DNA from: Bradyrhizobium sp. CB1015
GTDB taxonomy: Bacteria > Pseudomonadota > Alphaproteobacteria > Rhizobiales > Xanthobacteraceae
Direction: 5' to 3'
NCBI RefSeq assembly: GCF_025200925.1
Contig: NZ_CP104174.1
Coordinates: 5,394,001-5,458,000, forward strand
Length of the DNA: 64,000 nt
In this document: positions 56,863 through 64,000 of the stretch, piece by piece
Position numbering within the stretch: the first letter of the stretch is position 1
Layout of the letters: each line of letters starts with the position of its first letter
Notes under the pieces: model-generated
What the model was told of the DNA's origin: nothing
The model's database searches: none
What the model saw: the letters and a program-made list of their open reading frames with translations, nothing else
Made by a program: the position numbers and the translations under genes

Positions 56863-57753
56863 TCAGTTGATCAGGCCGGCGTGAACCATCGCGCTGCGCA
56901 CGGCAACCCGGGTCGGCTCGGACACCGGAACCATCGGCAGCCGCAACGCCTCGTCCAGCTTTCCGAGCAGCGACATCGCGTACTTGATCGGCGCCGGATT
57001 GCTTTCCATGAAGAGGTTGTTGTGCAGCGGCATCAGCTTGTCGTGGATCGCGAGCGCCGCCTTGGTGTCGCCCTTCTGCCAGGCCGCGTGGAACTCCGAG
57101 CACAGGCGCGGGGCGACGTTCGAGGTCACCGAGATGCAGCCATGGCCGCCATGGGCCATGTAGCCGATGATGGTGGCGTCCTCGCCGGAGAGCTGGTTGA
57201 AATCCTCGCCCATCGCGGCGCGCTGCTGCGAGACGCGGACCATGCTGGCGGTGGCGTCCTTGACCCCGGCGATGTTCTTCAGCTCCCACAGCCGCTTCAT
57301 GGTGTCGACCGACATGTCGATCACCGAGCGTGGCGGGATGTTGTAGATGATGATCGGAATCCCGATCGCATCGTTGATCGCCTTGAAGTGCTGGTACATC
57401 CCTTCCTGGGTCGGCTTGTTGTAATAGGGCGTGACGATCAGCACGGCGTCCGCGCCCGCCTTTTCGGCGTGCTGGGAGAGCTCGATCGCCTCCTTGGTCG
57501 AGTTGGAGCCGGCACCGGCGATGACGGGCACGCGGCCCTTGGCTTCAGCGATGCACCATTCCACGACCTTCTTGTGCTCGTCGTGGCTGAGCGTCGGGCT
57601 CTCGCCGGTGGTGCCGACCGGAACGAGGCCGTTGGTGCCCTCGGAGATCTGCCAGTTGACCAGGGAGCGAAACGCCGCCTCGTCCAGCGAGCCGTTCTTG
57701 AACGGGGTGACCAAGGCGGTGAACGACCCTCGGAATTTCGTCTTGGCTGCCAT
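56863..57753 (-). CDS. dapA: 4-hydroxy-tetrahydrodipicolinate synthase
   Basis: 296 residues. It joins pyruvate and aspartate semialdehyde in lysine and peptidoglycan synthesis. The substrate-binding TTGESPT and Tyr ([18 protein letters not shown]) are present, and the Schiff-base Lys is in [17 protein letters not shown]. The order dapA–mscL–smpB on the minus strand is usual for these bacteria. It is divergent from the lytic transglycosylase gene. Confidence 0.97.
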   Translation of the reverse strand: MAAKTKFRGSFTALVTPFKNGSLDEAAFRSLVNWQISEGTNGLVPVGTTGESPTLSHDEHKKVVEWCIAEAKGRVPVIAGAGSNSTKEAIELSQHAEKAGADAVLIVTPYYNKPTQEGMYQHFKAINDAIGIPIIIYNIPPRSVIDMSVDTMKRLWELKNIAGVKDATASMVRVSQQRAAMGEDFNQLSGEDATIIGYMAHGGHGCISVTSNVAPRLCSEFHAAWQKGDTKAALAIHDKLMPLHNNLFMESNPAPIKYAMSLLGKLDEALRLPMVPVSEPTRVAVRSAMVHAGLIN

Positions 57754-57977
57754 GGACTTCCTCCGTACGCGGCTTTCTTGAGCAAGCCCCCTTCATATCG
57801 GGTCTATCCGGCCGGTAAAAGGCCCGGTTCGGTGCCAGGCTGGGTTTAGGTCGCGATTTTGCCGCGGTGCTGGTGCAAATCGGCCCGAGGTAAGCGGCTG
57901 TTGGTATTTTCTCCGCATATTCAAGCAAATTCAGCTAGGTCTTGAGCCACTTCACTGATTCGGGGCGACCAAACGCC

Positions 57978-60452
57978 GTGACCTCCTTTGCTCCTGCCGC
58001 GTGGCGATCCCTGGGTATGGCCGTGTGCCTGATGGCAGGGCTGTCGATGGGCTGCGCCGCCCTCGCCAAGTCCAACGAGACGGCCGCGGAGACCAAGGAT
58101 CCCGCCAAGCCGGCCACCAAGGACGCGGCGAAGGGCCCGACCAAGGGATCGACCAAGGAAACAGTGAAGGACACCGCCAAGGGAACGGTCAAGGGAACCG
58201 GCAAGGACGCCGCGAAGGCTGCGAGCAAGGGTGCGCCCGGCACCCCCGCCAAGGACGCCGCGAAGAAGCCAGACGCCGGCAAGAATGCCAGCAAGGAACC
58301 GGCGAAGGACAAGCCCAAAGACAAACCCAAGCCTGCGGCCGCAGCCCCTGCAGCCGCGCCAAAATTAGCGCCGACTGCGAGCGGCGCGCCGCCCAAGGCA
58401 GCCCCCGGCCCGGCTGTGACGGCCACTATCAAACCGACTGCGCCGGCGCCCGCCAGACCGGCCGCAGCTCCCATGCTGGCACCTGCAACCCGCCAGCATG
58501 CAACGCCGCGCAAGCCGGTCATCCCGGCCGCCGTCGCGTCGACGTCGTCGACATCGCAGGCCGACAAGGACACGCTGGAGAACGTCATCGAGCTCGTGCG
58601 CAAGCGCAAGGCCGGCGATGCCACCAATGCCGCGGCCGGCATCTCCGATCCGGTCGCGCGAAAGCTCGCCGAATGGATCATCCTGCGCAGCGACGACAAT
58701 GGCGCGACCGTCGAACGCTATCGCGCCTTCCTCTCCGCCAATCCGAGCTGGCCGTCGCAGACCTTCCTGCGCCGGCGCTTAGAGGCCGCGATGTGGGACG
58801 ACAGGCGCGACGATTCGGTCGCGTGGTCGTGGTTCGAGAACGAGTCGCCGATCTCCGCCAAGGGCCGCTTCACGCTCGCCAAGGCGATGCTGGCGCGCGG
58901 CGACCGCGCCAATGCCGAGCGGCTGGTGCGCGAGGCCTGGCGCGGCGATCCGGTGTCGGAGGATACCGAGAACAACGCGCTGGACCAGTTCGGCGCCCTG
59001 CTCACGCCGGGCGACCAGAAAGCGCGGATGGACAACCTGCTCTACGGAAGCGAGAACGAGGCGGCGCTGCGCGCCGCCAAGCGCCTCGGCGCCGGCTATG
59101 TCGCGCTCGCCAAGGCCCGCATCGCCGCGGTCAAGAAGGCGCCGAACGCGCGGGCGCTGCTCGATGCGGTGCCGCGCGAGCTGCACAGCGATCCCGGCTT
59201 CATCTTCAGCAAGATCCAGCTCCTGCGTCGCGAGGAGAAGTTCACTGAAGCCGCCCAGCTGATGCTGTCCGCGCCGAAGGATCCGGGTCGCCTCCACAAT
59301 CTCGACGAATGGTGGATCGAGCGGCGCCTCTTGGCGCGCAAGATGATCGACACCGAGGAATTCCGCAGCGCCTATCTGATCGCGCGCGACGCCGCCCTGC
59401 CCTCGCGCGACATCTACAAGACCGAGCAGGAGTTCACCGCCGGCTGGATCGCGCTGCGCTTCCTCAACGACCCTACGACCGCCGCCCAGCACTTCGCCCG
59501 GATCGGCGTCGGCAGCGTCAACCCCACTACGCTGGCGCGTGCCGGCTATTGGCAGGGCCGCGCTGCCGAGGCGCTGGGCCGCCAGCAGGAGGCGCGCAAC
59601 GCCTATGCGCGGGCGGCCGAGCAGTCGACCAGCTATTACGGCCAGCTCGCGCGCGCAAAGCTCGGCCTGCCGCAGATCGAGCTCAACAACCAGCCGCGCG
59701 GGCGCGGCGCCGAGCGGCTCGAGATCGTGCGCGCAGCGCAACTGCTCTACGAGCTCGACGAGCGCGAGCTCGCGGTGCCAATGCTCGCCGACATGGGCGA
59801 GAACGGCGATCCCGAGGCGCTTGCCGGCCTCGGCGAGCTGACGCAGCGCTATGGCGATGCGCGCGGCATGTTGCTGGTCGGCAAGGCCGCACTCAACCGC
59901 GGCCTGCCGTTCGACTTCTACGCCTACCCCGTCAACGGCATTCCTCAATTCACGCCGATCGGGCCCGAAGTCGAGCGCAGCATCGTCTATGCGATCGCGC
60001 GGCAGGAGAGCGCCTTCAACCCGTCGGTGGTCTCGCCGGCGCAGGCCTACGGGCTGATGCAGGTGACGCCGGATGCCGCCCGCTACGTCTGCAAGCGTCA
60101 CGGCGCAACCTACGACCTCGGACGGCTGAAGAACGATTCGGTCTACAACGCCACGCTAGGCTCGGCGGAGCTGGGCGGACTGCTCGAGGATTATCGCGGC
60201 TCCTACATCATGACCTTCGCCGCCTACAATGCCGGCCGCGGCAGCGTGAAGAAGTGGGTCGAACGTTACGGCGATCCGCGCGACCCCAAGGTCGACGCCG
60301 TCGACTGGGTCGAGCTGATTCCGTTCTCCGAGACGCGCAACTACGTGCAGCGAATCATGGAGAACCTTCAGGTCTACCGCGCCCGCTTCGGCGGTGGCAC
60401 CCGCCTGCAGATCGAAGCCGATCTGCGCCGCGGCGCCGGAAGCGTGGAATAG
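57978..60452 (+). CDS. Soluble lytic murein transglycosylase with a long low-complexity linker
   Basis: 824 residues from GTG 57978 (a TTG at 57942 is an alternative; neither has a clear ribosome-binding site). A signal peptide (LGMAVCLMAGLSMGCAALA) leads into ~150 residues of Lys/Ala/Asp/Pro-rich repeats (KDAAKGPTKGSTKETVKDTA and similar). Then comes a helical Slt70-like superhelical domain, and at ~660-800 the SLT catalytic domain: RQESAFNPSVVSPAQAYGLM has the catalytic Glu, with YICKRHG-type sequence after it and FAAYNAGRGSVKKWVERYGD. It cleaves peptidoglycan. It is divergent from dapA. Confidence 0.93.
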   Translation: MTSFAPAAWRSLGMAVCLMAGLSMGCAALAKSNETAAETKDPAKPATKDAAKGPTKGSTKETVKDTAKGTVKGTGKDAAKAASKGAPGTPAKDAAKKPDAGKNASKEPAKDKPKDKPKPAAAAPAAAPKLAPTASGAPPKAAPGPAVTATIKPTAPAPARPAAAPMLAPATRQHATPRKPVIPAAVASTSSTSQADKDTLENVIELVRKRKAGDATNAAAGISDPVARKLAEWIILRSDDNGATVERYRAFLSANPSWPSQTFLRRRLEAAMWDDRRDDSVAWSWFENESPISAKGRFTLAKAMLARGDRANAERLVREAWRGDPVSEDTENNALDQFGALLTPGDQKARMDNLLYGSENEAALRAAKRLGAGYVALAKARIAAVKKAPNARALLDAVPRELHSDPGFIFSKIQLLRREEKFTEAAQLMLSAPKDPGRLHNLDEWWIERRLLARKMIDTEEFRSAYLIARDAALPSRDIYKTEQEFTAGWIALRFLNDPTTAAQHFARIGVGSVNPTTLARAGYWQGRAAEALGRQQEARNAYARAAEQSTSYYGQLARAKLGLPQIELNNQPRGRGAERLEIVRAAQLLYELDERELAVPMLADMGENGDPEALAGLGELTQRYGDARGMLLVGKAALNRGLPFDFYAYPVNGIPQFTPIGPEVERSIVYAIARQESAFNPSVVSPAQAYGLMQVTPDAARYVCKRHGATYDLGRLKNDSVYNATLGSAELGGLLEDYRGSYIMTFAAYNAGRGSVKKWVERYGDPRDPKVDAVDWVELIPFSETRNYVQRIMENLQVYRARFGGGTRLQIEADLRRGAGSVE

Positions 60453-60484
60453 CACGGGTCGATCAGGCAGACCCTGCCCCTCGA

Positions 60485-60675
60485 GCATGATCCGGAAAAG
60501 TGTGTAGCGGTTTTCCGAATAGATCATACTCGAACAAGACCCTAAAGCGCGATGACGGTTCATCCTAGTCGCATCGCGCTTTAGGGCATGATCCGGAAAC
60601 GTGCGCAGCGGCTTTCCGAAAAGACATGCTCGCGCAATAATCCGGAGCGCGATGACGGCTCATCGTCATCGCTCA
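60485..60675. repeat. Intergenic repeats, family F (two GCATGATCCGGAAA units and palindromes)
   Basis: GCATGATCCGGAAA starts at about 60485 and again at 60587. Between them CCTAAAGCGCGATG (60541-60554) is perfectly inverted as CATCGCGCTTTAGG (60572-60585). A related palindrome with GAGCGCGATGACGG follows at 60646-60675. The pattern is the kind of repetitive element frequent in Bradyrhizobium and neighbours. It fills the space from the transglycosylase stop to the DUF3551 gene. Confidence 0.8.
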
Positions 60676-60735
60676 ACCTTCAGGCCGGGGCAGAGCTCGC
60701 ACGCAAGCGCGAAGCACCCTCGATCGCAGGATTCC

Positions 60736-61047
60736 TCACCACATCCTGTCGCGGGCGGACCGGCCGTGAGGTGGGCGGACCGGGCGGACCGAATTTGGCT
60801 GGGACCAATATGGGTTCGCGAGGCACATCGCCGGCAATCCCATCGCAGAAGCCTTGCAGTCCTCCCAGGACCGGTAGCCGCAGTAGATCTGGTTGCTGCC
60901 GCCCCACTCCCATTGCTGAAGGCACACTGGATAATTGGGGTCCAAGGGTTCGGCAGCTGCCGGCGCGAACACCGCCGTAACACCGGCAACCATCGATGTC
61001 GCGGCGAGCACGCTCAGCATCCGCCTCAAGCTCGTCGAAATGTTCAT
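60736..61047 (-). CDS. DUF3551 exported protein
   Basis: 103 residues from ATG 61047. The signal peptide runs from MNISTSLRRMLSVLAATSMV, cleavage after PAAAEP. The mature part has NYPVCLQQWEWGGSNQIYCG and RSWEDCKASAMGLPAMCLAN, with four Cys in the DUF3551 pattern, a family abundant in Bradyrhizobium with no known function. The tail is basic and Pro-rich. Confidence 0.85.
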   Translation of the reverse strand: MNISTSLRRMLSVLAATSMVAGVTAVFAPAAAEPLDPNYPVCLQQWEWGGSNQIYCGYRSWEDCKASAMGLPAMCLANPYWSQPNSVRPVRPPHGRSARDRMW

Positions 61048-61119
61048 GGTCAGAAGCTCCCTTGCCGCGGTCTCGAACGATCCGCCTTTTAGGTGCCCAC
61101 TCCTTGACCCGCAAATAAA

Positions 61120-61145
61120 AACCCCGGCAGTTTCCTGCCGGGGTT
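61120..61145 (-). terminator. Rho-independent terminator of the porin gene
   Basis: AACCCCGGCAG (61120-61130) pairs with CTGCCGGGGTT (61135-61145) around TTTC. On the minus strand the stem is followed by TTTTATTTG. It ends 24 bases after the porin stop. Confidence 0.92.
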
Positions 61146-61169
61146 CTCTGATCAATCGGAAGATTGATC

Positions 61170-62672
61170 TTAGAAGGTGCGCTGAGCGCGGAGCATCAGG
61201 ATCAGCGAGTCCTGGTCCTTCAGCTCGTACACAGCTGCCGGCTTCGCGGCAGTTGCGACCGCAGTGTTCGCACCGCTGATCGTACCGGAGTACTTCTGAT
61301 CCAGACGCGAATAGCTCAGGTCGGCCGTGAACGCCAGGTTCTTGACCGGGGTCCAGACGGTGTTGATGCCGATAACGCCGAAGTTGAAGTCCGGGTTACA
61401 GGTCGCACCAACCGACGGGCCGAGAGCAGCGAAGTTCGCGCAGATCAGCGCCTTCGCATTGGTGCTGTAGCTCAGAGCACCATAACCGCCGTAGATCGCG
61501 CTGACCCAGTTCGGGCTCCAGTTGTGGGTGTAGCCACCGCGGACGCCCCAGGTCTTCGTGGTCTCGATGCCACCGCCGGCAGAGCTGAACACGCCGTCAG
61601 AGATGCCAGCAAAACCGACGCTCTGGTAGGCACCAGCCACGCCCGTGCCGCTGTACATGAAGAACGACTGCGGGAACAGGATCTGGAAGTTCTCTCTCGA
61701 CATGCCATCGGTGTAGACGGCCTGCAAGTTGATCGAGTCGCCCGCACCGGTCGGGATGTTCTTGATCGACAACGAGCCCTGCACCGCCCAGCCCCACTTG
61801 TCCGACGGGTGACCCGTGGGTTCCGTCGTGCCGTAGTAGGCGGCATGCAGCTCATGCGCAGCAACCGAGAACTGGGCAAGACCCCAAGCCTGGTCTACGC
61901 GAACTGCGCCGACGATGTCGGGAGAGCGCGTTCCACCCCAGCCGTTGTTGCCGTAGACGCCCTGAACGAACGTCGCAGCATTGGCAGCGTTGATGTTCCA
62001 CAGGTTACCCTGGCCGTTGGACTGAGTGGTCGGCTCTTCGATCGCGATCGAAGCGGTGATGCCCTGGCCGAAGTCAGCCGTATAGGCGACCTGGTTGATA
62101 CCGGTCACGTGGTTGGAACCGCCCGGAATGGTATCGGGACCGCCAGCCGGATAGCTCTGCCACGGCGCGTCGAAGATCGAGACGGTGCGGCCGAAGGTGA
62201 AGCCAGCGAACTGGATGAACGCATGGTAGAGGCCGAGCGACGGTTGCCCGGTCGAGAAGGTACCCGGATTGCTGCCCGTGACGTTCAACGTATCATAGCT
62301 GAAGATCGTGTCAGCATAGGTACGAACAACGCCGTACTCGGTCGCCGTGCGGGTATCGATATTGAAGTCCAGACGAGCGCGGCTGTAGTAGTAGTTCGTC
62401 AGACGGTTGTTCGAGCCACCGTTCACGGTGCTCTGGCTATACCTGAAACCGTAGTCGCCAGCGCCACCGAGAATCATGTCAGCGCGGACGTAACCACCCA
62501 GCTTGATGCAGGTGTCGGTGCCCGGGATGTAGTAGAATCCCGCACCGTACAGGGAGCAGATCTTCACGTACTCGACCGCCTTGGCCTTCACGGGGAGATC
62601 GGCTGCCTGAGCTCCGCCCACGGCGATCAGACCCGCCGCTGAGCCGAGCAAAAGGCTCTTAACCAACTTCAT
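61170..62672 (-). CDS. Outer-membrane porin (alphaproteobacterial Porin_2 type)
   Basis: 500 residues. The signal peptide MKLVKSLLLGSAAGLIAVGG is followed by AQAADLPVKAKAVEYVKICS and then GAGFYYIPGTDTCIKLGGYV, the standard start of rhizobial porins. Regularly alternating beta-strand sequence runs throughout, ending LKDQDSLILMLRAQRTF with the terminal Phe expected for BamA recognition. Codon use is strongly biased and the gene is likely highly expressed. RBS GGAGG precedes the ATG. A long intergenic region upstream probably holds its promoter. Confidence 0.96.
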   Translation of the reverse strand: MKLVKSLLLGSAAGLIAVGGAQAADLPVKAKAVEYVKICSLYGAGFYYIPGTDTCIKLGGYVRADMILGGAGDYGFRYSQSTVNGGSNNRLTNYYYSRARLDFNIDTRTATEYGVVRTYADTIFSYDTLNVTGSNPGTFSTGQPSLGLYHAFIQFAGFTFGRTVSIFDAPWQSYPAGGPDTIPGGSNHVTGINQVAYTADFGQGITASIAIEEPTTQSNGQGNLWNINAANAATFVQGVYGNNGWGGTRSPDIVGAVRVDQAWGLAQFSVAAHELHAAYYGTTEPTGHPSDKWGWAVQGSLSIKNIPTGAGDSINLQAVYTDGMSRENFQILFPQSFFMYSGTGVAGAYQSVGFAGISDGVFSSAGGGIETTKTWGVRGGYTHNWSPNWVSAIYGGYGALSYSTNAKALICANFAALGPSVGATCNPDFNFGVIGINTVWTPVKNLAFTADLSYSRLDQKYSGTISGANTAVATAAKPAAVYELKDQDSLILMLRAQRTF

Positions 62673-63406
62673 GTTAAACCTCCAAGTTGCTCTTCAGGGA
62701 AGGTCACTGACCGGACGGCCAATTCCCCAACCCCCTCTAAATCACCGCTTTCGGCCCCTTCGCGCCTTCGGACACACCCGCATGAACGCGAGGGACTTAA
62801 GCGAATGACCTAAACGGGACGACCTCGGGATGCCCCCCTCCGTCGCTCAGTCACAATTACCGAACGTCCTTGCACACACAACAAGAGAACGCTCCGAAAC
62901 GGGCCGGTACAGCGTGTTTTCCAACGGGTGTTGCACAAATAACACGCAGATGTGATCAGACCGCTCTCGCAACGCATTGTTTAGACTGACGTTTTCGGAG
63001 CGGTTCCAAACGCCATCAAAGTTCCCCACATGAGGCGCCGCGCGCGAGACCGCGGCTTGGACCGGCTTTGACGCGCTCGAATCGTGGAACCAGAAGCAGA
63101 CTCAAGTCGGCAGACATCAACCGCCTCCCCCCTGCGCAATCTGACGCAAACAGGCCCCTGCAATGCCTCGGGCACTCTCTATATGAAGGCCTCGGCCGCG
63201 CGATGGATCGGGCCGGACAGCGCGGCGAGCCAGGATGCAGAAGTGCTAGTCCCTCTCTGCACCTTTGAATTTCCTCGCAAATTCAGCGCCACGCCCTCGT
63301 CCGAGAGCAAACCCGCGTTGTTTCGCAAATCACTGGGAATATTCGAACGAAAACACGCGCTTCCAAATTGACCAGCCCGAGCAAATAGATGCATAAGGCT
63401 CGCACC
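62673..63406. other. Long interval between the porin and tRNA-Ser
   Basis: The porin promoter and 5' leader should be here (ATG-adjacent part on the minus strand). Several reading frames of 60-95 codons exist on both strands, but their sequences show no protein-like pattern and no ribosome-binding sites. No repeat of families A-F was found. Confidence 0.5.
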
Positions 63407-63499
63407 GGAGAGGTGGCCGAGTGGCTGAAGGCAACGCTTTGCTAAAGCGTCATACGGTCTCAAGCTGTATCGAGGGTTCGAATCCCTCCCTCTCCGCCA
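63407..63499 (+). tRNA. tRNA-Ser (anticodon GCT)
   Basis: Acceptor GGAGAGG (63407-63413) pairs with CCTCTCC before G and an encoded CCA. The anticodon arm is CGCTTTGCTAAAGCG with anticodon GCT. A long variable arm follows, as in class II serine tRNAs, and the T-arm is GAGGGTTCGAATCCCTC. Total length is 93 bases. Confidence 0.96.
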
Positions 63500-63646
63500 C
63501 CCGCCAGCAGAATCCCGGCAGCAGAATCAAGATCTCTGCATTCTTTCAGCGGAAAGCGATCGGTGGCGCCGACACGAGAGTTCCGGGGAAGGATGAGCCC
63601 GGCGAGCCCGCGCGATTCACGCGCTCCTTATATGTATGTAGCCCAT

Positions 63647-63856
63647 CTAGATGCCGGATCGCCAAACCCGCCAATGCGAGGGCAATATCAGCACGGCCTC
63701 GCCGGCCCAAACGTTGAACCAGATGCCGCCCTTGCGCCGGCATGGAAAGGACCAGGGCACAATTCCCGTCTTGTGCAGACGCCCGAGCTCCAGATCGCAC
63801 TCGTCGGGAGCGATCTGAATCGGCAGCCATCGTCCATTCGTAGCCTGGTTGCTCAT
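63647..63856 (-). CDS. Small hypothetical protein (69 aa), conserved-looking
   Basis: From ATG 63856 (the frame opens earlier at 63916). It starts MSNQATNGRWLPIQIAPDEC and continues with LGRLHKTGIVPWSFPCRRKG and WFNVWAGEAVLILPSHWRVW. The mix of Trp, Pro, Arg and Gly looks like a real small protein, and I have a weak recollection of similar proteins in Bradyrhizobium. No signal peptide. It lies 147 bases after tRNA-Ser on the opposite strand. Other frames here are less protein-like. Confidence 0.5.
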   Translation of the reverse strand: MSNQATNGRWLPIQIAPDECDLELGRLHKTGIVPWSFPCRRKGGIWFNVWAGEAVLILPSHWRVWRSGI

Positions 63857-63949
63857 GCCGTCAGATCTTAGGCGGCGGCATGAAAGAGAAACTTGCTTCA
63901 GCGCAATCGAGCCCACCCGTGCGAATACGGGTCAGAGGCGATTCTCACC

Positions 63950-64000
63950 TCAATGCGCACAGACCCAGGCCCTCGCCTCACGCTGCGCGGCGGAGATCTC
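63950..64000 (-). CDS. C-terminal end of a gene continuing past the right edge (doubtful)
   Basis: On the minus strand the frame reads EISAAQREARAWVCAH and then TGA. Sixteen residues are too few to identify anything, but the frame is open to the edge and the composition is protein-like. Confidence 0.3.
   Translation of the reverse strand, partial: EISAAQREARAWVCAH

Noticed and set aside
62673..63406. Short frames of 60-95 codons upstream of the porin
   Set aside because: No ribosome-binding sites or protein-like sequence.

Overview
The window comes from a high-GC alphaproteobacterium, most likely Bradyrhizobium or a close relative. This rests on gene order (rpoZ–rsh–pdxJ–acpS–lepB–rnc–era–recO–parC; nrdR–ribD–ribE–ribH–nusB–thiL; plsX–fabH–ihfA–merR–tRNA-Pro; dapA–mscL–smpB), on the aspartate-rich, magnesium-type HemB, and on repeated intergenic palindromes of the kind common in that genus. 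No database search was possible, so the genus is an inference.

Positions 1 to about 6800 are accessory DNA. They hold the end of a phage tail tape-measure gene, small genes of unknown function with lower GC, a decayed C-terminal fragment of one tyrosine recombinase, an intact xis-like/int pair, and a two-gene unit (a degenerate GNAT-like protein and a small acidic protein). The region ends at the 3' end of tRNA-Pro(GGG), the likely attachment site. Just beyond is an IS481-family element (6989-8022). It inserted exactly at the stop codon of a MerR-type gene, with a 6-bp duplication CCTAGC that gives a stop codon to both genes.

From about 8.0 to 30.9 kb the DNA is core chromosome: merR, ihfA, fabH, plsX, a DUF177/YceD gene and a cytochrome bc1 chaperone, then bamE, an orphan tricarboxylate-binding protein, proton-pumping pyrophosphatase, thiL, nusB, the riboflavin genes, nrdR, glyA, ldtR, hemB, an RDD protein, bpt, mntH and an MFS exporter.

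From 31.1 to 42.3 kb the content is more variable: a class III cyclase, an MFS carrier, an exported metallo-beta-lactamase-fold lactonase-like protein, a histidine-rich cation efflux protein, a chromate-resistance pair (chrB–chrA) behind a strong promoter and a structured leader, two small exported proteins (one behind a near-perfect FixK/FNR box), and a GMC oxidoreductase overlapping a peptide-type ABC binding protein.

From 42.7 to 53.7 kb is a long minus-strand housekeeping series (rpoZ to parC). From 54 to 61 kb lie a NYN-domain protein with a type-5 uracil-DNA glycosylase, then peroxiredoxin, smpB, mscL, dapA and a large lytic transglycosylase. The right end has a DUF3551 protein, a general porin, tRNA-Ser(GCT) and a small conserved-looking gene.

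The least explained items are the chrB leader (a hairpin covering the ribosome-binding site), the two-gene unit between int and the tRNA, the FixK-box-controlled exported protein, and the structured 1768-2031 region in the prophage.
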